This document shows positions 1-6,950 of a stretch of DNA of 23,664 bases, piece by piece (the stretch's first letter is position 1; each line of letters opens with the position of its first letter). Position numbers and translations under genes: made by a program. The stretch comes from Streptomyces sp. NRRL F-2580 (lineage in GTDB: Bacteria; Actinomycetota; Actinomycetes; Streptomycetales; Streptomycetaceae). The stretch spans positions 1 to 23,664 of the forward strand of contig NZ_JOIR01000063.1 of NCBI RefSeq assembly GCF_000720115.1, written 5' to 3'. Below the pieces are notes generated by a model that searched no databases, was not told the DNA's origin, and saw nothing but the letters and a program-made list of their open reading frames with translations.

Positions 1-1
1 C

Positions 2-112
2 GTGGACACCGCCTTCGAACCCTGGCGCGACCTGATCACCGACATCCGTACGCTGCGCCTGAGCGTGTACGACGTGGCCGACCGACTGCGCTCCATGCGA
101 CAGGAGTCCTGA
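2..112 (+). CDS. C-terminal 36 residues of an unidentified protein (5' end outside window)
   Basis: An open frame enters from the left edge and stops at TGA 110-112. The visible tail begins VDTAFEPWRDLITDIRTL and ends MRQES. It is charged and amphipathic, compatible with a C-terminal helix. Codon third positions are almost all G or C, as expected for a real gene here, and a strong hairpin follows 33 bases after the stop. It converges on the ectoine remnant. I do not recognise the family; with only 36 residues no function can be assigned. Confidence 0.6.
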   Translation: MDTAFEPWRDLITDIRTLRLSVYDVADRLRSMRQES

Positions 113-145
113 CCGGTCGGGAGACCTGCCGAGGCCGGGCACGGC

Positions 146-169
146 GGGGGGCCGGAGCACCGGCCCCCC
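146..169. terminator. GC-rich terminator hairpin after the partial gene
   Basis: GGGGGGCCGG (146-155) pairs perfectly with CCGGCCCCCC (160-169) around a 4-base loop. The flanks ACGGC (141-145) and GCCGT (171-175) extend the stem past one bulged C. It sits just after the stop at 112 and at the point where ectD homology ends (about 178), so it may also lie at one edge of the deletion that truncated ectD. Confidence 0.7.
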
Positions 170-177
170 CGCCGTAC

Positions 178-552
178 GTAGAAGCCGCTGGCGCCGAACC
201 CGGGCTTGACGTTGATCCGCGACTGGTGCACGTACACGTCGGAGCCCAGGATCTGCCGTGCGCGCCCCACGACGCGCGGCTCGGCGACGGGGGCCGCGAA
301 CACCTCGCTGATCCGGTGGACCTCGAAGACGGAGCGCACTTCGCGGGAGTTCGGCTCCACGATGGACCGCTCGTCGGCCAGCGTCGACGGGTCACGGAGC
401 AGCCGGTCCATCTCGTCCCGGTAGACGTCCACCTCGTCGGGCGTGACGAGTTCGTCCACGGACAGGAAGCCGTCGCGCTCGAAGCTCTCCAGCTCGTGGG
501 CCCACATCCGGCCCGGCGTGCCGAGCTCGGACCAGACGACGGGGTCCACGCG
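178..552 (-). pseudogene. ectD: ectD remnant: internal fragment of ectoine 5-hydroxylase
   Basis: EctD is an Fe(II)/2-oxoglutarate dioxygenase that makes 5-hydroxyectoine. Read on the - strand from 552 the peptide starts RVDPVVWSELGTPG, continues with ERDGFLSVDELVTPDEV and RSIVEPNSREVRSVFEVHR, and ends with the EctD signature HQSRINVKPGFGASGFY. In intact EctD that signature continues into the HSDFE segment with the iron-binding His and Asp; here the reading passes into unrelated sequence after position 178. About 125 codons survive of roughly 300. The N-terminal ~20 codons and the whole catalytic C-terminal half are missing, and there is no start codon in this frame. Upstream it is joined directly to the first codons of ectC. 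It cannot encode an active hydroxylase. Confidence 0.85.
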
Positions 553-556
553 GCAC

Positions 557-592
557 GGTTCCCTCGATGTCCCGGAACGAGCGGACGATCAT
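557..592 (-). pseudogene. ectC: ectC remnant: first 12 codons of ectoine synthase
   Basis: From ATG at 592 the - strand reads MIVRSFRDIEGT, the highly conserved start of EctC, the cyclase that closes the ectoine ring. A GAAGGG ribosome-binding site precedes it at normal spacing. After codon 12 the frame continues into non-EctC peptide, because the next bases belong to ectD in another frame. All the rest of ectC (about 120 codons) is deleted. The short frame can still be initiated and would give a 66-residue nonsense fusion ending at 392. Confidence 0.82.
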
Positions 593-662
593 GGTGGTGC
601 CCTTCGTGGTGCGTGCGTGGTGCGTGGTACGGGCTACGGGCTACGGGGTGACGGTCAGACGG

Positions 663-833
663 TCAGGCGGTCTCGCGGACGGAGCGGGCGAGGATGCCGA
701 GGCCCTCGTCGAGTTCGTCGCCGGTGACGGTGAGCGGCGGGAGCAGCTTCACGACCTCGCCCTCGGGGCCCGAGGTCTCGACGAGGGGACCGTGCCCGAA
801 GGCCCTCCGGCACACCTCCGCGGCGCGCTCCTT
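663..833 (-). pseudogene. ectB: ectB remnant: C-terminus of diaminobutyrate-2-oxoglutarate transaminase
   Basis: EctB is the PLP-dependent transaminase supplying L-2,4-diaminobutyrate for ectoine. The - strand peptide here includes GPLVETSGPEGEVVKLLPPL and TVTGDELDEGLGILARSVRE, ending at a TGA whose complement is 663-665. This matches the final 50 or so residues of EctB. Upstream of about 833 homology ends, and a different frame carries VAAQVLGELADDDADAR, which is not recognisable as EctB. The order ectB-ectC-ectD on the - strand and the ~70 base ectB-ectC gap match the actinobacterial ectABCD operon. No ectA is visible. Confidence 0.8.
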
Positions 834-894
834 CTGGCGTCGGCGTCGTCGTCCGCCAGTTCGCCGAGCACCTGCGCCGCCACCTGCTAGGCAT

Positions 895-1269
895 CCGCCC
901 AGGGTCCCGCAGGCGAGGCCGTCAGCCCGGGCCACGGAGCGCCGAAGGGAGCGACAACCTCTTCGAACGGATCTGGATCGCCGAGAGTTCGGCTACCTGG
1001 TCTCGACCAGGGCAGTGCTCGCTGACGCCCGCGATCTCCTCCTGGGCGTAGCTCTCCCAGCTCTCGCCCGGGATCTGGTCCACTGTGCGTTCGTGCACGC
1101 CCCCCCGATTTCCCCGTCTGTGAAATGAATCGCCGGGAGGCCAACAGCCGCCTCCGACACTGCAAGGGGTGCCGGGCCGCCGCGCGGGCTTGGTGGGTCG
1201 GCGGTGGGGCGGAGGCGGTGCGGCGGAAGGGCGGTTGACACGTCGAACGCGGCAGGTGAGAGTCCTTGC
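895..1269. other. Gap between ectB remnant and next gene; possible coding relic
   Basis: No convincing intact gene. On the - strand between about 1101 and 930 one frame reads VHERTVDQIPGESWESYAQE followed by EIAGVSEHCPGRDQVAELSA. This looks protein-like (balanced composition, unlike shadow frames) but I cannot assign a family. It may be the tail of another decayed gene, or the joint produced when the rest of the ect cluster was lost. The stretch 1105-1269 holds the leader of the next gene and nothing else I can name. Confidence 0.3.
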
Positions 1270-2739
1270 GTGAGCGTGATCAACGAGCTGTCCCCTGCCG
1301 AGGCACGTGTGTGGCGGGCCTATGCCCGCGGCGATTCCTTGGACTTCCGCACCGCGGAGGACGAGGACGCGTCGCTCGGCGACGACTGGGGCCCCGAGCG
1401 GAGCGTACGCGCCACCGTGCTGCGGAGGTTGCTCGTCGAGAACCCGCAGGAGGAGGGGGAGATCGCCGCGCTCGTCATCACGGGAGCGCGAGTCATCGGC
1501 GTACTGGACCTCAGGCACGCCACGATCGACGTCGCCGTCCGGCTGAGCCACTGCCGCTTCGACGACGTCCCCGACCTGTACGGCGCCCAGTTGCGCGAGC
1601 TCGACCTCAGCGGGTCCGTGCTGCCGGGCCTCACTTCGGCGAGCCTGCGGGTCGCGGGCGTACTGAGGATGACGGACTGCCGCCTACGGGGTCCGGTGCG
1701 GCTCAGCGGGGCCGAGATTCCCGGCGCGCTGCACATGGAGCGCGCGCAGTTCACGGCGGCGGACGATTCCGAGCCGGTGCTGCAGCTCAACCAAGCCGCG
1801 ATCGGGGCGGACATGTGGGCGCCGCAGATGCGCGCGGACGGACAGGTACGGCTCACCGGCGCGTCCGTCGCGGGACGGATCAACCTGCAGGACGCGGAGT
1901 TCAACACCCCCGGTGGCACCGCGCTGGACGCACAGAATCTCAACGTCGGCGCGCACGTACGGGCACGGCGCATGCGTGCCCGGGGCCGGGTCGAACTCCG
2001 GGGCTCGCACATAGCGACCCGTCTCGACCTGCTCCACGCCGATCTGTCACATCCGGGCGACACGGCGCTCCGGGCGAGCAGCTGCGTCATCGGTGAACTC
2101 TGGCTCGGCGGGGGCGGCGGCCGTGTCCAGGGCGCTCTGAACCTGCGGCGGTCTCAGATGGAGATCCTGAGCCTGGAACCGGACGTGCTCCGGGACCAGG
2201 TGCTTCTCAGCAATCTCAGGTACACCGTGCTCACCCCGCACGAGCCTGCCGAGCGCCGCCTTCCGATGCTCGAACGCGACGGCGGTCCGTACGAGCCCCA
2301 CCTCTACGAGCAGTTGACGGCCGCGTACCGCCACGTCGGGGACGACCACGCGGCCCGTCTCGTACAGCTCGCCAAGCAACGACGCCGACGCGCCACCCTC
2401 CCGTGGTACGGACGGCTGTGGGGCCACGTTCAGGACGCCACGGTCGGCTACGGCTTCCGGCCGTTGCGCGCGGCAGGCTGGCTGTTGTCCCTCCTGGCCT
2501 TCGGGTCCGTCGCCTACGGTGTGCACCACCCCGATCCCGTCAAGGCGGGCGAGGCCCCTGGCTTCAACGCCGTCTTCTACACCCTGGATCTGCTCCTGCC
2601 GGTCATCAGCTTCGGGCAGGAGACGGCGTTCTCCCCGGACGGCTGGCACCAGTGGCTGTCGTACGCGCTGGTCATCGCCGGCTGGGTGCTGGCCACCACG
2701 GTCCTCACGGGCGTGACCCGCACGGTAAGCCGGTCATGA
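1270..2739 (+). CDS. Membrane-anchored repeat protein (Streptomyces 'membrane-associated oxidoreductase' type)
   Basis: GTG at 1270 is preferred because GGTGAG lies 9 bases upstream and the protein then starts VSVINELSPAEARVWRAYAR; the frame itself is open further upstream. It encodes 489 residues. Residues ~60-330 are a chain of short repeats rich in alternating hydrophobic residues (VIGVLDLRHATI, RELDLSGSVLPG, GRINLQDAEF, TRLDLLHADL), suggesting a solenoid or beta-helix related to pentapeptide repeats. A basic linker (KQRRRRATLPW) leads to a C-terminal membrane part: helix RAAGWLLSLLAFGSVAYGV, re-entrant-like FYTLDLLLPVISFGQE, helix YALVIAGWVLATTVL. Homologues in Streptomyces are often named membrane-associated oxidoreductases, but I see no cofactor motif, so enzymatic activity is doubtful. 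The C-terminal arrangement resembles a two-helix pore module. Confidence 0.85.
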   Translation: MSVINELSPAEARVWRAYARGDSLDFRTAEDEDASLGDDWGPERSVRATVLRRLLVENPQEEGEIAALVITGARVIGVLDLRHATIDVAVRLSHCRFDDVPDLYGAQLRELDLSGSVLPGLTSASLRVAGVLRMTDCRLRGPVRLSGAEIPGALHMERAQFTAADDSEPVLQLNQAAIGADMWAPQMRADGQVRLTGASVAGRINLQDAEFNTPGGTALDAQNLNVGAHVRARRMRARGRVELRGSHIATRLDLLHADLSHPGDTALRASSCVIGELWLGGGGGRVQGALNLRRSQMEILSLEPDVLRDQVLLSNLRYTVLTPHEPAERRLPMLERDGGPYEPHLYEQLTAAYRHVGDDHAARLVQLAKQRRRRATLPWYGRLWGHVQDATVGYGFRPLRAAGWLLSLLAFGSVAYGVHHPDPVKAGEAPGFNAVFYTLDLLLPVISFGQETAFSPDGWHQWLSYALVIAGWVLATTVLTGVTRTVSRS

Positions 2740-2829
2740 GGAAATGGCCTCCCGGGCGCCGGCCGTGGGTAGGGCCGGTCGGACCCGAGCAAGGAGGACC
2801 GGCGCGGCGAGCATCGTGATCCACAGACG

Positions 2830-3017
2830 AGCCTGGACGACGAGGAGAAGGCGTACCAGCTGGCGCGGAGCGCGGTGGAGGCACGGCTGGCGGCCGGTGC
2901 GCACGTCGACGCGTCGAGCGCCACCCGTACGACGTGCCGCAGTGGATCGTGCTGCCGACCGTCGGGACCTCGGACGAGTACCTGGCGTGGGCGGTGGAGG
3001 AGACCACCCCCCAGTAG
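2830..3017 (+). pseudogene. Small hypothetical protein, frameshifted
   Basis: One + frame reads SLDDEEKAYQLARSAVEARL and continues to about 2916. The sense then moves to another frame from 2922, reading HPYDVPQWIVLPTVGTSDEY and ending WAVEETTPQ at TAG 3015-3017. Loss of a single base near 2917-2921 would restore one protein. No start codon with a ribosome-binding site is in frame with the N-terminal part, although AAGGAGG occurs near 2790. The family is a small acidic protein I cannot name. It lies convergent to the HEAT-like gene. Confidence 0.55.
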
Positions 3018-3062
3018 GCGCGGAACCGGGTCGCCTCGCCGGGGACCACAGGACGGCCCCCC

Positions 3063-4277
3063 TCAGTCCTGCCAGTAGAACAACAGCGTGTGCACGTCGA
3101 GCGGTTCGCGCGCCCCGAAGTAGTAGACGCCGAGGCCGGTGACGCGGATCGACCCGGTGGGCGCGTCGATCCAGCGGAAGCCGGCCGCCTCCAGGGCGGC
3201 ACGCGCGGCCGGATCGTCCTCATGGTCCCCGGCGAACCGCCCCAGCGTGCTGACGAAGAGCTCGCTCCTGCCGCCCTCCCCGTACCCGATCACGTGGTAC
3301 GTGCCACCGCCCTGCCGGTTGGCTTCACCGCAGGACAGCGGCGGCCGGGGAGCCAGCCCCGCCGCCGCCAGCGCGGCCGTGGCCAGGACCAGTTGCCGCT
3401 CCTCGTCCGGCGGTTGCGGCGGCTCGGTGCACAGGGCCTCGATCCGCCAGCGCGGGTCGCTCTGCTTCTCGCAGTCGTGCCCGTACTCGTGCACGATCGC
3501 CCTGCGGATCTCCTCGTCCAGCCCCTCGACTTCCACCCGAGGGCGCCCCAACGTCTCGTACACGGCCCGGGTCTGCGCCACGTCACCCGTCAGCCGGTGC
3601 AGCGCGTACGCGGCCCACAGCGCGGCGTCGGCCGTCGGAGCCGCGGCGAGGTGGGCGCGGAGCCGGTCCGGGCAGGTCAGCAGCGACTGCGCGAGGTGGG
3701 CCACCTCCGGATCCGGGTCGGCGAGCGCGTGGGTGACGTCCTCGCCCGCGCGGTCCCGTACACGCACGGCGACGGCCCGGTCCTCCGGCCGCCCGTCTCC
3801 GAGCTCCGAGAGCACCGCCTCCACGCCGTGCCTGTCCATGAGCGCGTCCAGTCCGGCCTCCCCGACCGCCCGCCTGGTCCGCCAGTGGCTGAACGCGAGG
3901 GTCGCCAACTCGGCCGCCGCCGTGCGGTCCCCGAGGGCCCCGCGCGCCTGGAGGACCGCCTCCCGCATGCCGTACGCCTCCTCGCGCCGCCGGTCCTCGT
4001 GCCGAAGCCAGGGGAGGAGCTCAGCCCGGTCCGAGAGGAGCCCCAGCAGTGCCTTGCGGACCGTCCCGGATTCCTCGGTGTCGCGGACGCACGCGAGCAG
4101 TTCGCCGACCCGCGCCCGCGGCACCCGGCCGACCAGCCCCTCCACGCAGGCCGTCCGGCGCCACCAGGGCTGCGCACCGTCGACGGCGCACCGCGCGAGC
4201 AGGTCGGGGTCGTACGCCCGCAGTCCGGCGGAGTCGGTCTGCCCGGCCGCGGGCGTCAAGGTCTCGATGTTCGGCAT
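3063..4277 (-). CDS. HEAT-like repeat hypothetical protein, 404 aa
   Basis: The start ATG at 4277 (MPNIETLTPAAG) has no Shine-Dalgarno, but TAGCAT lies 5 bases upstream, the pattern of a leaderless transcript in Streptomyces. Residues ~25-240 form alternating helices with repeats of the type RTACVEGLVGRVPRARVGEL and DPDPEVAHLAQSLL, consistent with an all-helical HEAT/ARM-like scaffold. The C-terminal ~130 residues are more mixed, with HEYGHDCEKQSDPRW, a possible Gly-rich strand segment (GGGTYHVIGYGEGG) and a final domain ending DVHTLLFYWQD. HEYGH resembles a zinc-protease HExxH-like string but lacks the second His at the HExxH spacing, so I do not infer protease activity. No signal peptide or membrane segment; cytoplasmic, function unknown. 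Confidence 0.85.
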   Translation of the reverse strand: MPNIETLTPAAGQTDSAGLRAYDPDLLARCAVDGAQPWWRRTACVEGLVGRVPRARVGELLACVRDTEESGTVRKALLGLLSDRAELLPWLRHEDRRREEAYGMREAVLQARGALGDRTAAAELATLAFSHWRTRRAVGEAGLDALMDRHGVEAVLSELGDGRPEDRAVAVRVRDRAGEDVTHALADPDPEVAHLAQSLLTCPDRLRAHLAAAPTADAALWAAYALHRLTGDVAQTRAVYETLGRPRVEVEGLDEEIRRAIVHEYGHDCEKQSDPRWRIEALCTEPPQPPDEERQLVLATAALAAAGLAPRPPLSCGEANRQGGGTYHVIGYGEGGRSELFVSTLGRFAGDHEDDPAARAALEAAGFRWIDAPTGSIRVTGLGVYYFGAREPLDVHTLLFYWQD

Positions 4278-4350
4278 CCGGGGATGCTACTGCGCACCCC
4301 GGCGTGCTCCGAAGCGGATTACTCCCGGCCCGTCCGGGAGGCGCGCAGCG

Positions 4351-4697
4351 CTACGGGGCGGCCGTCCGGCTCTCGACGCGGGTCGCCAGCAGGCGCAGGA
4401 TCTGGCCGGCGGCGTGCCGATGAGGATCGTGCTGTCGGGAGCGGCGTGCAGCGAGAGCGGCCCGTACGGGAGCAGGGGACGCCGGTGGAGTACCGTCCCC
4501 GTCGGCCGGGTCGACGGTGAAGAGCACGCTCTCGGCCGCGCCGTCCGGGGCGAGAGCGACCACGTCCCGCCACCCCCGCCGTACGTACAGCAGCTCGGGG
4601 CGCCGGCGGGCGTCGAGCGGGACGAGGTCGTACCGGTCCGGTACGTGGACCGAACCGAGCCGCTGGCGGAGGGTCCGGGCGGTTCGCTGATCCGCAT
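4351..4697 (-). pseudogene. Hypothetical protein broken by at least three frameshifts
   Basis: The start MRISE (ATG 4697) is in one frame. The sense then passes to a second frame reading DRYDLVPLDARRRPELLYVR and WRDVVALAPDGAAESVLFTV. Near 4487 it returns to the first frame with LLPYGPLSLHAAPDSTILIG, and near 4407 it moves again to the second frame, ending GQILRLLATRVESRTAAP at the stop at 4351. Together the pieces describe one ~115-residue protein. No intact frame covers it. I do not recognise the family. It is divergent from the HTH-like gene at 4736. Confidence 0.6.
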
Positions 4698-4735
4698 GTT
4701 ATTGCAACCTGTCCAGGTCGAGCCTGGCGCACGCC

Positions 4736-5053
4736 ATGGCGGTCGTGACGCCCACGTACCTGTCGGCAGCCACCTGCAGCGTGATCGGGGCGGGCCGTAC
4801 GGAGCTGACGCCCCACCTGGTGACCGACTTCGCAGCGCTCCTCGGGATCGATGCCCGCGAACTGGCCGCGCTGACCGGCGTGCTGCTGCCGGAGCCGCCC
4901 AGTCCTCCGGCAGCGGAGGCCGTGGACGCCGCGACGGTGCTGTGGGAGCTCCGCCGCCTGTCCGCGCCCCACGCAGAACGCGTTGCCGAGCCGGCCGAGT
5001 CCATGCGCGGAGACTCCCCGGTCGAGTACTGCATCAACGCGCCGGGATGGTGA
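4736..5053 (+). CDS. HTH (XRE)-like small protein, possibly N-terminally truncated
   Basis: The peptide has the core GRTELTPHLVTDFAALLGID followed by ARELAALTGVLLPEPPSP, typical of short Streptomyces XRE-type proteins in which a helix-turn-helix is followed by a Pro-rich linker and a final helix (here ATVLWELRRLSAPHAERVAE). It ends at TGA 5051-5053. No good ribosome-binding site precedes ATG 4736. In the same frame coding-like sequence runs upstream (NLSRSSLAHA) without a start, so the 5' end may have been lost. If intact it would be a small cytoplasmic DNA-binding protein; its target is unknown. Confidence 0.5.
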   Translation: MAVVTPTYLSAATCSVIGAGRTELTPHLVTDFAALLGIDARELAALTGVLLPEPPSPPAAEAVDAATVLWELRRLSAPHAERVAEPAESMRGDSPVEYCINAPGW

Positions 5054-5330
5054 CGCCGTCGCCGGCGGGTACGGCCGCTGCAGGCGGTCCCTGGTGCTGT
5101 GCACGGGGGCTGGGCTGCCAATTCCCGGCCATGTAGGGCCCGTTGGCGGGAGCTCATCGGTCTCCGGTCATCGGGATCATGCGCTGATTTCTTAGCACGA
5201 GAGGCCAAGTATTCGTTCTGCCGCCGCCAGGAGGACTACAAAGGTCCCAAGCGAACCGAACCCGGCGATGGGGACGTGACACCCGTCGGCGATCGGAATG
5301 ATGTCGAAGGCGGTGGATGTGCATGCGTGA
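5054..5330. other. Non-coding gap before the ribosome-inactivating-protein homologue
   Basis: I find no convincing gene. It is slightly less GC-rich than its neighbours around 5170-5250 and may hold the promoter of the next gene. A - strand frame ends with PLVLRNQRMIPMTGDR but cannot be linked to a family. Confidence 0.3.
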
Positions 5331-5993
5331 GTGCAGCAGAATCGAACCGATTGCGGTCAGATTACTTCCGAGGGGCCCGAGTTCCGGCTCCTTCACCTGA
5401 TACGGGCGGCCATGCTGAAACCCGTGTCGTTTTCCCCGGCGTACGCATCGGTGGACGAGTATCGGGTCCTGACGTCGACCATTCGGTCGAGGGTGGAAGA
5501 TGCTCAGGGCGCTTTCAGCAGGGCCGGGCGCGGGGAGGGGGGAGTGCTCCACCTCCCCGTGCGCATTCAGCTTCGAGGTTTGTTCATCGAGCTCTACGTC
5601 GAGCTCCGCCTGCAGAACGCGGGCCTTCGCATCGTCGGATTCCGCAACACCTTCGAGAACGGGCAGGCGCCACCGGAAGCGTACGTCCGCCATGTGCGGG
5701 ACTCGGTCGCGCCACCGGGAATCCGCCGGGCGCAGGCTCTGCCGTTCGGCGGAGGCCGTTCCGACCTGGAGTCGGCCGCCGACGTTCGGCGTTCGGGGAT
5801 CCTCCTGGGGCGCCGCCCCTTGGGTGACGCGGTGGTCTGGCTGCATCGGAACCGAGATCCGAAGCGCACCGCACACGGAATTCTCGTGCTCTCGGAAATG
5901 CTCTGCGAGGCTGCCCGATTCCCTGCCCTGACCGATGCGATGTCATGCGTCTGGATGACCGGTGGGCGGCTCTCAGCCGCGGCCGTCGTCTGA
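5331..5993 (+). CDS. Ribosome-inactivating protein (rRNA N-glycosylase) homologue, altered active site, C-terminus probably disrupted
   Basis: RIPs depurinate the sarcin-ricin loop of large-subunit rRNA. From GTG 5331 (220 residues) the protein has the RIP N-terminal strand-helix (PVSFSPAYASVDEYRVLTST), the strand pair LFIELYVELRLQN and LRIVGFRNTFENG, the loop LPFGGGRSDLESAADV, and the catalytic helix LSEMLCEAARFPAL, which fits the family pattern E-[AS]-x-R-[FY]. Glu193 and Arg196 align with the catalytic pair of ricin (E177, R180) and Shiga toxin (E167, R170). The two positions that stack the target adenine, Tyr in both toxins, appear as Arg100 and Arg143. Only about 24 residues follow the catalytic helix; in the next frame DDRWAALSRG resembles the conserved Trp-x-x-LS segment, suggesting a frameshift near 5935-5945. 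No signal peptide is visible. The start is uncertain: ATG 5412 is an alternative, and neither has a clear Shine-Dalgarno. Confidence 0.75.
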   Translation: MQQNRTDCGQITSEGPEFRLLHLIRAAMLKPVSFSPAYASVDEYRVLTSTIRSRVEDAQGAFSRAGRGEGGVLHLPVRIQLRGLFIELYVELRLQNAGLRIVGFRNTFENGQAPPEAYVRHVRDSVAPPGIRRAQALPFGGGRSDLESAADVRRSGILLGRRPLGDAVVWLHRNRDPKRTAHGILVLSEMLCEAARFPALTDAMSCVWMTGGRLSAAAVV

Positions 5994-6125
5994 AGTGCCT
6001 CACACAGGCACCATTCTGCGGGAGTTGGGGCGCCGAAGAAGGAGCGAGTCCCCTCAACAGGGGCTGGTCTCCACCCCGTACGACCTGCGATTCCCGCCCT
6101 GGGGATCCACGGAACAGGAGCGAAA

Positions 6126-6950
6126 GTGATAGTCAAGCGCACCGGTCGCCTCGTGGTTCTCGCCGCCGTACCCGCCGCCGTGTTCCTCACCCTCGGCCTT
6201 TCCGGACCAGCTCTCGCGGAGGGCGGAAAGGCGTACCAGATCGACCTGGCGCAGCTGAACGAATCGGGCTCCAGCGGTACGGTCATGCTCGGCCTCAAGG
6301 GAAACCAACTCACCGTGCAAATCGAGTCCAAGGGCATGGTGCCCGGACAGCCCTCGGCCCAGCATCTGCACGGATCGACGAAGGGCCACGACTTCCACTG
6401 CCCGGACGCCACCGACGACACCGACCGCGACGGGGTCCTCAGCAACACCGAGGCCACGCACGACTACGGCGACATCAACATCTCCCTCACCACGACCGGC
6501 GACACCAAGGCCACCAGCGGTCTCGCCGTGGACCGCATGCCCGTCGCCGACAAGCAGGGCAAGGTCTCCTACAAGCGGACGATCACCGTCGGCCAGGACG
6601 TGGTCGACCACATCAAGGACCTGCACGTCGTGCAGCACGGCATAGACCGCAACAAGAACAAGAAGTACGACTTCGAGGGGGCCGGCAAGAGCGAGCTCGA
6701 CCCCAAGCTCCCCCAGGAGGCCACGGCTCCGACCAACTGCGGGGAGGTCAAGGGCGCGGCCGTGGGGTCCATTCCGGTCGGCGGCATCGAGACCGGCGGA
6801 GGTTCCACGGAGCATGCGGCAGCGCCGGTGACGATGCGCGACGGTGGGGCGATCGCCGTACTCGCGGTGGTGGCCGGTGCGGTGGCGGTCGCAACGAGGC
6901 GGGCCGTGGCAGTCCCCGTCCGCAGGGAGACCACCGGGGGCGGCGCGTGA
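6126..6950 (+). CDS. Secreted CHRD-like surface protein with C-terminal anchor, candidate sortase substrate
   Basis: The 274-residue product starts at GTG 6126, 4 bases after AGGAGCGA-type ribosome-binding sequence. A classical signal peptide covers residues 1-31 (RLVVLAAVPAAVFLTLGL, cleavage after ALA). The exported body contains HLHGSTKGHDFHCPD, resembling His-rich segments of CHRD or Cu/Zn-SOD-like secreted proteins, and a DxDxDG-like acidic loop (DDTDRDGVLSN) that could bind Ca2+. Residues 216-228 (IPVGGIETGGGST), a hydrophobic helix at about 241-259 and a basic tail (VPVRRE) form the three-part layout of a cell-wall sorting signal, without LPxTG. Its TGA overlaps the GTG start of the sortase gene (GTGA), so the two are translationally coupled. 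The CHRD assignment is tentative; surface location is well supported. Confidence 0.82.
   Translation: MIVKRTGRLVVLAAVPAAVFLTLGLSGPALAEGGKAYQIDLAQLNESGSSGTVMLGLKGNQLTVQIESKGMVPGQPSAQHLHGSTKGHDFHCPDATDDTDRDGVLSNTEATHDYGDINISLTTTGDTKATSGLAVDRMPVADKQGKVSYKRTITVGQDVVDHIKDLHVVQHGIDRNKNKKYDFEGAGKSELDPKLPQEATAPTNCGEVKGAAVGSIPVGGIETGGGSTEHAAAPVTMRDGGAIAVLAVVAGAVAVATRRAVAVPVRRETTGGGA

Noticed and set aside
922..1551. A 209-codon - strand frame over the start of the membrane repeat protein
   Set aside because: The upper half is antisense to a well-supported gene. Only the part below about 1101 looks coding, and it is noted as a possible relic.
3480..3500. HEYGH as a zinc-protease motif in the HEAT-like protein
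   Set aside because: The spacing does not match HExxH and no third ligand follows at a usual distance, so protease function is not claimed.
3090..5136. Long + strand open frames opposite the HEAT-like gene
   Set aside because: They are shadows of the - strand gene: Arg/Ala/Ser/Pro-rich composition without protein-like patterning, while the - strand has sensible helices and a promoter box.
5945..6946. Upstream extension of the sortase frame to 5945
   Set aside because: It overlaps the intact surface-protein gene in another frame, and the GTG at 6947 gives normal translational coupling. Only the first ~25 codons matter, as the displaced RIP C-terminus.
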